Part shown: positions 10,348-22,962 of the stretch, piece after piece
Layout: the number at the start of each line of letters is the position of its first letter
Numbering within the stretch: position 1 is the stretch's first letter
Origin: Chrysoporthe austroafricana
Taxonomy: Eukaryota; Ascomycota; Sordariomycetes; Diaporthales; Cryphonectriaceae
Length of the DNA: 64,000 bases
Direction of reading: 5' to 3'
Assembly (NCBI GenBank): GCA_001051155.2
Contig: JYIP02000005.1
Location: 3,038,001-3,102,000 of the forward strand
Notes under the pieces: model-generated
Told to the model about the DNA's origin: nothing
Seen by the model: the letters and a program-made list of their open reading frames with translations, nothing else
Database searches by the model: none
Program-made: the position numbers and the translations under genes

Positions 10348-12413
10348 AAGCCTCTCAACGTGTTCCTGCTTCCTCCGGCGCGCCCTGACCCTGATTTTGT
10401 GGCTGCTGGCCTACAATGCTCCCGACTTTTGCCTCGCTAGCAAACGTGGACGTGCCAGGCCTTGGAATCGTGCCCTCGGAAGAAAAGTGTCGCCGAGGGG
10501 GAAAGTTGTGCTCAGGTCTGAAGTATCCTAGCTGTCAAAGACCGGACTTCGTTGATATGAAACGACGCAGAAGGCGAGAGACACAATACCTGCACTCGAA
10601 TGCCACTCAAAAAACCGAAGACCTCTGTTTGAAATCCTACATCTCACACCACAACAATTCCGACCTGTATGAAACCACACCTACACTTTGCACGAACCAA
10701 GGGACCGCGCTCTTCGCTTTGGTTTGCTTCCGGGTATTCATTACATGCGTGGCTACTTTGTCTTGATAGACGGATATACCCTTAGAGGTCTGGTGGCTAG
10801 CGAGGCGTTCCACAGAGATACGGTCATGAGGACGAGGACATGGGAAGACGAAATGAAGGAGATGCGGATCATGACTAGGTTTGGGATATGGCCGGTCCCT
10901 GATCGCCAGACATCACGAGTTGTGAACATACTTATAAGATCTGGTGAGGAAAGACACTAGAGGCTGGGGATGTGTTGTCCACACATAATTGAGATCGGTT
11001 TCAAGTCACCTTCATCTTTTATATTGTTGTGACGGCTTCGAACTAGTGATGCGATGCCGAGCATGGTCAGCCTTTCGACGAACGAGGGCCGACGAGTGAA
11101 AATTCTGCCAAACCCCCTCTAGATCCCAGAGGCAGCCTGTACCCGAAGGTATCGAGGGAAAAGCACTGTCCTCCCTCGAGCCCAACAGGCAGCACGTCTT
11201 TAAGTTGAAGCCTTTCGGACGGGATACACTGAAGGGAAGCAGTTCTCTCTCCCTCCGTTGCGAGGCCATCCGTCCATGGCTGGCCCCGGGTGGATACCCC
11301 CGGCGATTACTATCCAGAAGACGATGAGGCTGAACCCGTGGAATAATAATAGCCCGGAGAAGGGCTGTTTTCAGACTGCTGCAGGCAGAAGAAAAGATGG
11401 TGGGTGGATGCTGGAGCTTAAATAGGCTCCAGGCGGCACCGCCAGCAGCTGGCTCGGGGACGTGTGAGAATATGTAGGACAAACTTCCCACTTCCGATTC
11501 CCCCCAACCACCAGCGGGATGTAGGAGAGAGAAAGAGGGCAGGGCGTGATGGGACTAGGGCCATTATGGGGCTTTTAGCAGAGAGCGAATGAATTTACTT
11601 ATGAAAATAAATCAGCTACATGTTGGGCATCGACTGAGATCTTGTCCGGGGACGGTCGCCATTTGGCATACAAAGGAGATGTCATGATCGCCGAGCCCTG
11701 GACTTTGTATATTACGTTTTCTTTCTTGTGCTGGGCCATGCTTCAATGGCACCAGCTTGGCTAAGCTACATGAGTATATAGCAAATGTCCATCCCAGGCT
11801 ACAAGGAAGATGCAGCAATGGAGCTCCTTTTGATCGCCCAGATAACTCGTGACCTCAGAAGAATCGACACAATATGCGACCTCGTCGCATGTGAGGTCAC
11901 GTCGCCAAGTCACGTCTGCAGACAGACATTTATTGCCTCGTAGCCGGTCTAGTGTTGTATGTAATAAAGCAGAACCCCCCAAAGATTGTTCGCCGAATGA
12001 CAACGACAGCCAAACTTTCTCCTTTTCGCTTGTGAGACACCACCCGTTCTTGGACGGGGCCCTGTATCTGTCAAAACAATAAGGCCACACCAGAACCAAG
12101 CCTTGGTTCATGCGACACTCCCAGTAATCAAGTTTGTTGATCACAATCAAGTAACGCCAGTACATGTTTCCAGGACGCCGGAATAATGCTGCTCATGATT
12201 CATCCGGGACATTTGCCATGTCTGTCGCCCGGCGAAATGTGAGACTGGATGACATAGTCTCATTGGACTCTTGCTTGAGGTAGCGCGCTACCATTGGAAT
12301 TACAAGAGGCGGTAATTGTCGCCCCTATAGGTAAGGCAGTTTTTCGCGTTGTTGGCTTACAGCGAAACGGAGCCACAAGGTACGTTGACTCTACTGGAGC
12401 AGGCCGCGGTCAC
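10348..12413. other. intergenic between convergent sirtuin and Chd1 genes
   Basis: Two kilobases lie between convergent genes. They should hold both 3' UTRs and terminators. Several 90-160-codon open frames exist on both strands, but none has recognisable motifs, splice support or a promoter. I see no RNA gene or repeat of note. Confidence 0.55.
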
Positions 12414-15400
12414 CTAGTAGGGGCTGTGTCGGTGCTGTTGGGTGTTGGGGCTCCACGATGGTCTCGGCCGATCAACCAATGACTGACCACGGTCGCGATC
12501 TCTGCGGAAGCTCAGACGGTCGCCGTTCTCGTAGGCGCGATGCCTATCATCGCGACGGTAGTCACGGCGCGTGTCTTCGCTTGGCTCACGTCGAGCCTCT
12601 TTTCGCTCCCGGCGACGTCTCTCCTCGTCGACATCGATTTCTCCGTCTTCGAGGTCTTCTCGTCTCTTGGCTTGTAGCTTTTCATCATCTACCTTCTTGT
12701 CTTTCTCTCGGAGATCGCGGTACATTCGTGAAAGCCTCTTGCCCGTGACCTCAACCTCGCCGATCGGCCATACGGTAGCTAGGAAATCCCTAAATTCTGG
12801 TTAGTAAACGACTAAGTAAGAATGAATCACGTTTCTTACCAAAATTGTGGCATTAGACCCTCCAGCTGCTCACGGGGAAGTCCGGCGTCCCGAAGACCGA
12901 TAAGGTGATTGCCGATCTGTCGCAGTTCAGAGCCCATAGTTCTCGCACGTTCTTTGGCCGAAGGCATGTGTTCGGCTGTCGTATGCATGATACGTTGGAA
13001 GTTGCCTCGTACAGGCTTCAGCAGCGACCAGATGAGGTGCTCGTTGTTTGTCATGTCGAGCTTCTCATCATCAAGCTCCATCAGGCGGTTGAAGCGCTGC
13101 ACAGCGTCCTCGCGGGCCTTTTTGAGACGCTCAAGAGCATCGGGACCGAGTTTCGCACGAGCCTTGTCATCCTTGTGTCGTGCCTCACCGTGACCGTGCT
13201 CGGTACGTCGGTGCTTATTGTGCCGATCTTGGTGATCTTCCAGGTGCTTTCTCTTGTGCTCGGGGCGCGGCGTTCCGCGATCATCTGCTAGGCTTCGAGA
13301 CCTATACGTGTCGCTGAGATGCGCTCCAACGCGTTCTCGGTTGCGGTCCCTGTTTTGTCCTGACTTCTTCGTATAACCAGGTGCAGGTGACGCAGAAGCC
13401 GAATTGGCATCGCTGCGACGGTGGCCGTTGACAAGATTCTTCTTACTGCGGTGGTGATTCTCCACAGCCTTCTTGTATGCGGCGTCGTCCGAGTACTTGG
13501 CCATCAACACAGACAGGAGGTATTCCGAGCGACGAACCAGATGGACGGCACCGGGAGACTGAATGTTCTTTTCCGAAGCATTCTTGCGTTCTTCCTTCTT
13601 GTCCACCCGATGCTCTTCCAGGAAGAACTTGTCTGCCATGTTCAACTCCTTGTCGTCCCTAATTTGAGTCCAGGCACCGAAACCATACTTGTCTATACCA
13701 ATGAGAAGCATGCCATCCTCGCGAGCTCCCCAATCACAGGTGTAATGCGCGGCTTTGGCTGCCTCTGGTAGTCTGAAAGTAAGGGGATTTGCGTACCCTT
13801 GCAGAATTTCGCGCAGAAGTCTCATCTGCGGCGGCCTCTCCAGAACTGTCTCCGCATTAACCTTTCTGACCTCCCCAAAGTCCACGAGTACCGCCTTCTT
13901 GTCCTTCTTGGCGAGTTGCTTTCCTGTTCGCTCCTCTTCCTCACGGACCTTCTCATTACTGGCATCGACTGCAGCCTGACAATCTCCCACAAGTCTGTCG
14001 ACAATACCTTGGAGGAAATCAGGGTCACGGTCGGATAGACGAGCCTCATGGATCACCTCTTCTGCGCGGTCATTCATGGAGCCGTAACGGAAGAAGGCGC
14101 GAATGAGATTTCGCGTTTCCTTCTCGTTCAGAGGCCGTCTTGGATCAGACAAAAGGGCTCGCTGCTCTTCGAGCTCCGCGAGTTCTTGTCTCTCCCTCTC
14201 ACGCTTCTTCGCTAGGCGATCAGCCCTGTCGTTGTCTGTGGTCTTCTTGACGTTCTTCAGTGTGGCCTTCCGAGGAGCATTCTCCTCTCTGGCTTTGGCG
14301 AGGAATGCATCATGCTGTTTTTTCTCTTCCTCGGCCTTTACGACGGCAAGCTGGTCTGCAGGGATGATCTGGTCCCAGTCAAGAGCTGTTTCGTCAACCT
14401 TGACATCGGTCACTTGCATCCAGTTGTCCCAATCAATTCCGCCGGTGCTCAAGTTGAGCTTGTCGTCAACGGCAGTCTTGGTTTCCTCAGCTTGCTCCAA
14501 AATGGCATCGATGTCGAGCTGCTCCAGCTTTTCTTGATTGCCCGACTGCTCGAACAAATTTTGAGATCGCATCTTGAGGATCATTTGGATGTCCTCGGCC
14601 GTCTTTGCCTCGTCCACCTTGAGCCCCCGATCTTTGAACTGTTCGCGTAGTGCCTTGCCCTCGTCCGTAACACCAGCTTGGATCGTTAGATACTCCAGGA
14701 ATAGCTTGTTGCGGGCTCTCTTAACGACCTCTTCTTCAATGGTCTGTTTTGCGACGAGGCGGTAGACGCTGACTGGCTTCTTCTGACCGATACGATGGGC
14801 TCGTGCCATTGCCTGAAGGTCAGCTTGCGGGTTCCAGTCCGAGTCATAGATGATCACAGTGTCAGCAGTCATGAGGTTGATTCCTAGACCACCCGCACGG
14901 GTTGACAGCAAGAAACAGAAGTCCTCGCTGCCCTCGGCGTTGAAGTGATTGATTGCCATGCGCCGGGGACCGGCGGGAATAGTACCATCAAGTCTTTGGA
15001 ACTGATAGCCGCGTATACGAAGGTAGTCTCCGAGAATGTCGAGCATCTTGACCATCTGACTGAAAATCAGCACGCGGTGGCCATCCTTCCTGAGCTTGGT
15101 GAGAAGCTGATCGAGAAGCATCATCTTGCCACTGCTCGTGATCAGGCCCTTGATACCGTCCTCACGGCGCGTGCTGCCATTCAACACTCTCTCCTCGACA
15201 CCATGGAACATGTATGGGTGATTGCTGATCTTCTTCAGCTCCATCATAATGTTGAGCAGAGATTGTTTTTGACCATTGGCATCCTTCAAAGCCGCGTAGT
15301 TGCGAGTCAAGATATTCTTGTAATACTCCAGCTGTACATCAGACAACTCCACGCGAATGATCTTCTCAGTCTTAGGCGGTAGGTCGGACTCGACAGTCTC

Positions 15401-17635
15401 CTTGGTACGACGGATGATAAAAGGCGCAATGGCAGCATGTAGGTGACCCAGCTTCTCTTGTGTGGCTCGGCGCTGCTCTTCGTCTTTCTCCTCATCCAAA
15501 ACCTCGTTCTTCTCTGATTGTCCAAGGTGCTCCAGCTCCTCATCAATGAGGACCTTGCCGGGGTTGAGAAAGTCGAGTAGGGCTGACAACTCCGCTAAGT
15601 TATTTTGAATCGGGGTGCCAGTAATGAGAACTTTGCAGGGTATGTTGAAGCTGACGAGCTTCCCGTACAACTGGGACTCGCGATTCTTGAGTCGATGGGC
15701 CTCATCCACAGCTAAAACCTGCCACTTGATGGTTCTCAAAAAATCTGCGTCGAGGAGGATGTAGTCGTAGGAGGTGACGAGGACATTGAATTTGGGCTTT
15801 TTTGGGTTGTTGTTGGCGAGCAGCTCGTGCTCACGAATGGTGGAACGCGCGGCCTCGGGGCCGAGGTAGACGACGTAGTTCAGATCCGGAGCCCAATGGT
15901 TGAAGGTGTCACACCAAGCCGGGATTACACTGAGGGGTGCCACGACGAGGAATGGGCCCTCTTGCCCACGATCATTGCGCAGCCAGCTGAGGAACGACAC
16001 ACTTTGAACGGTCTTACCCAGACCCATTTCGTCTGCCAGGATGACGTTGTTGGAACGAGTCCAGTTAAGGGCGAGGAAGTTCAGACCCTTCATCTGGAAC
16101 TCTCGTAGCTCACCATTCATGATGTACGAGGGCTGCTGTTCGATCTTGCGCATTGGACTGCGGGTGTCGGGGTTGGCCTCGGTCCGATCTGATTGCCAGG
16201 AACGTGACGATCGGTCCAGGAAGAGGTCGATCTTGTCTTGGTCATTCTTGCTGACAGCACTGGCAGCTTCCCAGGTGCACTCGTCGTACTGCAAGCCTTT
16301 CCACTTGACCAGATATTCGTCACCGTCCTCGCCCTCCCGGACAGCCACAACACGCTCGACCGTGGTGTAATCCGCGACCGCGTCTTGCTGTCGCTCGCGG
16401 TCCAGAAGATACTCTTCTCTCTGTTCAGGAGTGATCTCTTCGTTGTCATAATGCAGGCTAATCTCGAACTCGACGACCTTCTTGTAGTAGTTTTCGAGTC
16501 GACGAATGCCCCTGAAGCCGGCCACGGACTCTGTAGACTCCCACGTATTATGCATATGAGACTGGCCTTGCCACTTCACCAAGTATTCGAAGTCATGCCT
16601 AGTAGTGTCTGGCGTCATCTCGCGGTCGGGCTTCAGTCTATGTCGAATGATTTTCTCGATGTAGGGCGAGGTATCCTCGTACTCGGCTGCGGCCCAGTAA
16701 TTGGGGGTGAGGTCGGAGTCGTCATCTCGTTCCGCGTCACTCTCCTGGTATGCCCCAGCCGAGACACGAGCAGCCCTGCGGCTGTTCCAACGCTTCTCTG
16801 CCATCGCTACGGCAGGCTGGGCTTCTGCTTGCCGACGAGCCCTCTTCTGGAAGCTCTTGGCCCGAGCACCGCCATATGTGTCGCTATCGGAATCATCAAT
16901 TGGCGTCTGACGAAGAGGGGTATCTCGCTTGGAGGCTGATGAGGCAGTACGTTAGACAGGTTCGGACACACCGCTAACGAGGCTTGAAAACTTACATGGC
17001 AAAGATCGCTCCGTCCGCCGCTTCTTGGTGACTCGTCGGCTGGCAACGATAGAGTCAGACTCGGACTCGTCATCCTCTTCGACCTGCATGACAAATGGTC
17101 AGTGGACCTCCTCGAGGGCATCACGGGCGGTGGCGAGGGCAACCTACAATCTTTCGACGCTGTTGTGGGCGAGACTGTCGTGGTTGGTTAGCAATATGTC
17201 TCCAGATGCGAGGCTACGGCAACATACGCTTCTCCTCAGGCCATAGAGCTCAGGATTCTCTCTCATGAAATCCTCTTCCAAGCCAGGGCCTGCCTTCCGC
17301 TTCGAGGCTGTCCGCGAGTCGTCTGAAGAGGCAGCCTCGATCTGTTCCCCGTTACTGACGGGAGAGGCAGCGTCCACTGTGTCATCGAAGTCACCGTCAT
17401 TAGGGGCGTCTTCATCACTGGAACTCGAAGGGTCATCGAAATCATTGGCGCGGCCATTCGCGGCAACTGGGTCAAGCTCGTCTCGTGATGCCGAGGCGGG
17501 GGATCCGAGATCAGGAGCGGGGGCGTCCGACAGATCGCTGTCGCTGGGTTCGGGGTCGAGGAGTTGTACAGAAACGTGGTTCGGGACCGGCGAAGGGTGT
17601 CCATTAACCGGACTCGATTCCGGCGAGGAAGACAT
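12414..17635 (-). CDS. CHD1: chromodomain-helicase-DNA-binding ATPase Chd1
   Basis: SNF2-family remodeller that spaces nucleosomes behind RNA polymerase II. I predict five exons: 17635-17228, 17174-17148 (27 nt), 17083-16996, 16935-12840 and 12789-12414. They give about 1,664 residues, the usual fungal Chd1 size. In order there is an acidic Ser-rich N-terminus, the LRRSSRPQQRRKIVEEDD segment built across exons 1-3, and two chromodomains (around 265-310 and 365-420; LVKWQGQ and LVKWKGLQYDECTWE). Then come the ATPase with Walker A LADEMGLGKT, the DEAH box, RAGGLGINL and the motif VI RAHRIGQ, the SANT-SLIDE region, and a CHCT/DUF4208-like helical domain (LLKPVRGNFQRIMHTTAEHM) near the C-terminus. 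The last exon continues it (DFLATVWP) and ends in an Arg/Asp/Glu-rich tail. The methionine at 17737 is an alternative start. Confidence 0.95.
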
Positions 17636-20544
17636 GGTCACCGAGGCTGGCGAGGCTGCGTGCTGTGAGACGGCGAGGTCAGTGATGATTCTCTCAATGG
17701 ATCGAGACGCGGCTAGAGGACACGTTGCGGATACCACAGGCGACCCGGGAAAGAAGCAGACCGCTTGGGAACAGCTGAATATCAGCTAGATACCGAGCTT
17801 GTCGCATTCCCCGGATGTCAGTGATGGTGACGAGGCTGATGGGGCGATGGGAGTCAATTGGGGCCGGACCTGGATCCGGACAGCTCTGACTAGGTTGTAG
17901 ACGCATCGGCATCATCGGCGACGTGCGATTCCGTCAATAGCAAGTGTTCCGAGGGCAGGTCCTCGGGATATATGGTTGAATATCAGGGGGCATGTGTCTG
18001 TATTCGATGGAGACTTGACGGCAAGACACGAGGCCGATGACAAGCAGACGCGGCAGCCCGCACGGGCGACGGGACGGTGGATGGAGAGACTCACAAGTCA
18101 TTCATAAAACAGACAAACTCCAGGCAGCGGGAAAGTAGAGAACTGAACGAGATTCTTTCGGTCGGTAGAGGGGGGGATGGGTGGTGGTGGTGATGTGGGT
18201 TGGGAGCGGTATTGGTGTCTGGAGGTCACTTGCGGGTGGTTGAGGAAAGGAAGGCAGAGGTCGGTAAAATTCAAAGAGTTACAAGTGCAGCGGTGGGCAG
18301 AGCCAGTGGAGGGACAGTGGGCGAGTTGGGGTCCAGGTGGTCTGAGCTGAAGTACTTTGCGCTAGCTGAGCTAACGATGTGGCAGTCAAGTCACGCAGTA
18401 AATCTGTTAGCAGGGCGACGTGCGGGTGTGACTAACAGGCCCCAAGCCACCACTGCTTCTGTTGCCGGCGCTGGGGCTAGGACCTCAAGTACAGTCCCTG
18501 ATATTTCTAGGCCAGCCAATAAATCAGTCAGCGCTTGCCCTTGTTCATTCAGCCAGCTTGCTTGCCCACCTTCTCACCTCGTTGTTGTCAGAGTTGCTTG
18601 CTGCTGTCTTCTTCGATGGCCTTTGAGGTGGTCGACTAGGAAGCACAGCTCCAAAGGCTCTCATGACAATAGTGGGCCGTCTGCTCTACTGATCATGTCA
18701 AGGGGGAGATGGGCATTCACCAGCCTGTGAGACAATGAACCTATCCATTTCTACAAGCTACCTTGCCTTTGCTCGCATGTTCGTCCCGTCATATGGCGCA
18801 GTTGGTGGAACCTCCAGTGGTTTGCTTGTTTGTCCATGCTGCGAATGGTCTGGAAGTGAAGCCAGCGAAAGACGTGCCTGCCTGCCGCTTAGACGGCATT
18901 CGACAACCGTCTAGCAAAGGCCAGGAGGACCAAGGACTAGCAAAGGTAGGCCCACCCGGGTTAGGAAACATAGCAATGATGTAGGTAGAGTGGGCTCTAT
19001 GGATCTTGTGTTGCATGTTACCTGGACGTTGATGCCCTGGCATGGACGATTCCGGTGCTTGTTGCCTGGCATCCCTTCCGCCGCCCCTGTATCCTGCAAT
19101 TTAATGTATCTCGGCTTGTCTTGAGTATGCAAATGATTGTTGCAGATTTGCACTCGTCTAGGGCACTTTGGAGCATCTCTAGGCATGAACGAGTTATAAC
19201 ATGGACTCGGCGTTCGATAGATAATCGGTATTCGTTTTGTAGGGTAATGAAGGGGATGGTCATGTGGCGATGAGCCATAGGCAATATCCATAGGTAATGC
19301 AGATTCCGAGATGGGCAACAGCACACCAAGAGGATATGATCCCCGAACAACTTCAGTGTTGAGATATTTACTCAGTAAACTAGACGAGAGATTGTGGGTC
19401 TAGGTTCCTTGGCCCAGAGTATGCGCTACCATAAAAGTATCAGCCGAACATGTTACCGTGGGACTGACTATCCTCTGGTCTTCTAAATTCTTATGGGGAG
19501 TCCTGACCTGGCAGCGGGAACCATCCCCCTTCCAAACAATGTCCCGACATCACATTGCCTCAGGGTGCTGTCAGTGCACTTCTTATCAATAACACCACAT
19601 CGAATGACAATTACAAGCTAAGGTCTGCTGCGGAAGTCTTCAAAATTAAACGTAGCAGATGCAAGGACACGGGTGACCTGACCACGCAGGAACAGGGCCT
19701 ACCTAAGCATACTAAGGTAGCCAACCTTGAACTACATACATGGCAGCCTTGCTGATCCGGAACAAGGATGGCATAAGAATCTGTGCTAGCGCTGGATACG
19801 AAAGAATCGTATTGCACCTCGCTGATGCTGGCGAGGCCACAGTTGCACGGTGGCTGGTGCGTCTGGGGCGTCTGGGTGCACCTCTATGTTACACAGCCTA
19901 CACTAGATGCAATATGTGTTGCGCAAGGTAGCTCTCTCGAGGTCGACGCTGTAGATGATAAGGCTGAGTGATGGGCCAATCTTCAAGAGAAACCTTGCAT
20001 CATAGCATCCAGGACTGGCCTTGGACTGGGCGCCACGACTAGGTCCGCATAGTACGGTAGATACCCCTGTCACGCCCTGTCTACAGTATCGTTTCCTCAG
20101 GGCATCACTCACTGACGCCAGCCTATCAGTGGCCGTCTGATTACTGGGCACGAGGGGGGGAAATACCTGCCCCGCGCTGCACGGGCAGGCTAGCTTGTCC
20201 CACGTACTGTGTTACCCAGTAAAGGGCCACAAATTCTATCGCTGCCCGAAAGCAGAACGCTGACTGACCAAAAAAAAAGTCCCAACCTGAACCCATACTT
20301 CCCACTGTACCCCATTCACCCTAACCACACAGTACTTACCACTTGGCCACCTTTGTTCAAGCCCTTCCAGCCCTTGGTGGAAACTGGCCTATCGCTTGTT
20401 GTTCATTACCAAACCACAACAGGTTGGCCCAAGTCTGCCTAGGCTGATCTCAAGCCACCTGGAGGATTTTCTGAACCCACCAAAGACAGACCTGTCTGAC
20501 GGCTCTACAACAACGTCCACGCCACCCACAGCGTCGCTGTCACC
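17636..20544. other. intergenic, divergent promoter region Chd1 / RLI1
   Basis: This 2.9-kb spacer between divergent genes is unusually long for this block. I find no supported gene; open frames of up to 176 codons lack motifs. A telobox-like element lies 219-227 bp before the RLI1 start. Pyrimidine-rich DNA around 20280-20350 may be core promoter or 5' UTR of RLI1. Confidence 0.55.
20318..20326 (+). promoter_or_regulatory. telobox-like element upstream of RLI1
   Basis: ACCCTAACC contains the telomere-repeat core CCCTAA in a C-rich stretch about 220 bp upstream of the RLI1 start codon. Such motifs are known in promoters of ribosomal-protein and translation genes in several fungi. A single occurrence may be chance. 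Confidence 0.35.
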
Positions 20545-22962
20545 ATGGCCGACAAACTCACTCGGTATGCAACAGACCTTCCCTCAGACCATCGCCTTTC
20601 CGAGCAACCTGCTGACAGACGTTCTCCAGTATCGCTATTGTGAATAGCGACAAGGTATACCGCACCCGGCCCGCTACCCCGCCATACACAATACCAAGAG
20701 GACATTGGACTGACGATGACGATGCATTTTCTGTGCCACAGTGCAAGCCAAAGGTGTGTTCTCCCGCTCGTGGATACTGCAACTCACTGGCAGCCAAGTC
20801 CGGTGGGCTGACACTAAATTCCCTCAGAAATGTCGTCAAGAGTGCAAGAAGTCATGTCCCGTCGTGCGCAGCGGCAAGCTTTGTCAGTCCCTGCTGAACC
20901 CGTCCTGCCCCTCACTCCTCAGTCTTCTGACTTTGAAAACCAGGCATCGAGGTGACGCCCGACTCCCGACTTGCCTTCCTGTCCGAATCGCTGTGTATAG
21001 GATGCGGCATCTGCCCCAAGAAGTGCCCCTTCGGCGCCATCACCATCATCAACCTGCCTACGAACCTCGAGACCCAGGTCACCCACCGATACTCCGCCAA
21101 CAGCTTTAAGCTCCACAGATTGTGAGTCGACAGAATTCAGGGGCCTGCCATAGCAGAACTGACGTGGGCATAGGCCTATGCCGAGGCCGGGCAACGTGCT
21201 GGGTCTCGTCGGAACGAACGGTATCGGAAAGAGTACGGCGCTCAAGATCCTGAGCGGCAAGCTGAAGCCCAACCTGGGAAGATACGACAACCCGCCGGAC
21301 TGGGAGGATGTCATAAAGTACTTCAGAGGCTCGGAGCTGCAAAATTACTTCACGAAATTGCTCGAGGACGATCTCACCTCTGTTGTCAAGCCTCAATACG
21401 TCGACCAGCTACCCAGGGCTATCAAGGGCGCAGAGAAGACCGTCAACGCCCTGATCAGCAAGCAGAAGCAGCTTGACAACCTGGAGGAGGTTCTCGATGT
21501 TCTTGAGCTGCGACACATCTACGAGCGTGAAGTCACTAAGCTGTCTGGTGGCGAGCTTCAGCGGTTTGCCATCGGACTGACTTGCGTAAGTCGCCACCCT
21601 TGACTCTGTTAGAGAACTGAATACTAAGGCTGAATCTGAGTATAGGTCCAAGACAAGGATGTGTACATGTTTGACGAGCCTTCCTCATATCTCGATGTCA
21701 AGCAGCGTCTGGCGGCCGCCAGGATGATCAGGTCGCTTTCCAAGCATGACAACTATATTATCGGTATGTGATGCCTTCTCATACACTTGTGGTGACCATG
21801 AGAGCTCTTGTATGTCGCAATACTGATCGGGTTTGCAGTTGTCGAGCACGATCTTAGCGTCTTGGATTACCTTTCTGACTACGTCTGCGTTCTCTATGGT
21901 CAGCCTGCAGTGTATGGCGTCGTGTCTCTCCCGCACAGCGTTCGTGAGGGTATCAACATCTTCCTCGACGGCCACATTCCGACAGAGAACTTGCGATTCC
22001 GTGATGAGTCCCTCACCTTCCGGATTGCCGAGGCTGCAGACCAGTTCGATAACGATCAGACACGTGCCTTCAATTACCCGCGCATGGAAAAGACCATGGG
22101 TGACTTCCACCTTCAGATCGATGCCGGCAGTTTCACTGACTCAGAGTACGTCTATATAAGCACTTCACAGGAGCGTCGAGGGCTCGCTGACGATGTTATT
22201 CTAGGATCATTGTCATGATGGGTGAGAACGGTACCGGCAAGACCACATTCTGTCGTCTTCTCGCTGGCGCCTTGAAACCCGACGGAACCTCGAAGGTGCC
22301 AGAAATGAAGATCAGCATGAAGCCGCAGACTATCACACCGAAGTTCGAGGGAACTGTCCGCCAACTGTTCTTCAAGAAGATTAGGGCCTCTTGTGAGTAA
22401 TACCCTTACCAGACATATTTCCTCACGAGTCTTGCTGACCACCTTCATAGTCTTATCTCCCCAGTTCCAGACCGATGTCGTGAAGCCTCTCAAGCTTGAC
22501 GACTTCATTGACCAGGAGGTCAAGCACTTGTCCGGTGGTGAATTGCAGCGTGTCGCTATCGTTCTGGCCCTTGGTCTCCCCGCCGATATTTACGTTATCG
22601 ACGAACCGTCCGCCTACCTCGACTCCGAGCAGCGTATCATCGCCGCGCGTGTCATCAAGCGCTTTATTATGCACGCCAAGAAGACAGCCTTCATCGTCGA
22701 GCACGACTTCATCATGGCCACCTACCTGGCCGACCGCGTCATCGTGTTTGACGGCAAGCCTGGCATCGACGCCCACGCCAACAAGCCCGAGTCGCTGCTC
22801 ACCGGTTGCAACACCTTCCTCAAGAACCTCGACGTAACATTCCGCCGCGATCCCGTCAACTATCGCCCACGTATCAACAAGGGAGGCTCTCAGCTCGACC
22901 AGGAGCAGAAGCTCAGCGGAAACTATTTCTTCCTCGAGGACGGCGACAAGACCAGTGCTTGA
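20545..22962 (+). CDS. RLI1: ribosome-recycling ABC ATPase Rli1/ABCE1
   Basis: Essential cytosolic and nuclear Fe-S ABC protein that splits ribosomes after termination and acts in initiation and ribosome export. I predict ten exons: 20545-20564, 20630-20654, 20742-20753 (12 nt), 20828-20882, 20944-21121, 21174-21585, 21646-21763, 21839-22145, 22205-22392 and 22451-22962. They give 608 residues, the length I recall for the yeast protein. The N-terminus reads [16 protein letters not shown] and then carries the cysteine-rich first Fe-S motif. The second ferredoxin motif is [15 protein letters not shown]1 has GTNGIGKST and LSGGELQR with [11 protein letters not shown]2 has GENGTGKTT and LSGGELQR with DEPSAYLD. 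Every join keeps frame and falls within conserved sequence. The 5' end is cut by four introns within the first 112 coding nucleotides. The gene is convergent with Prp40. Confidence 0.97.

Noticed and set aside
11761..12165. 134-codon open frame on - between the sirtuin and Chd1
   Set aside because: No motif, no promoter, and within the expected 3' region of two convergent genes.
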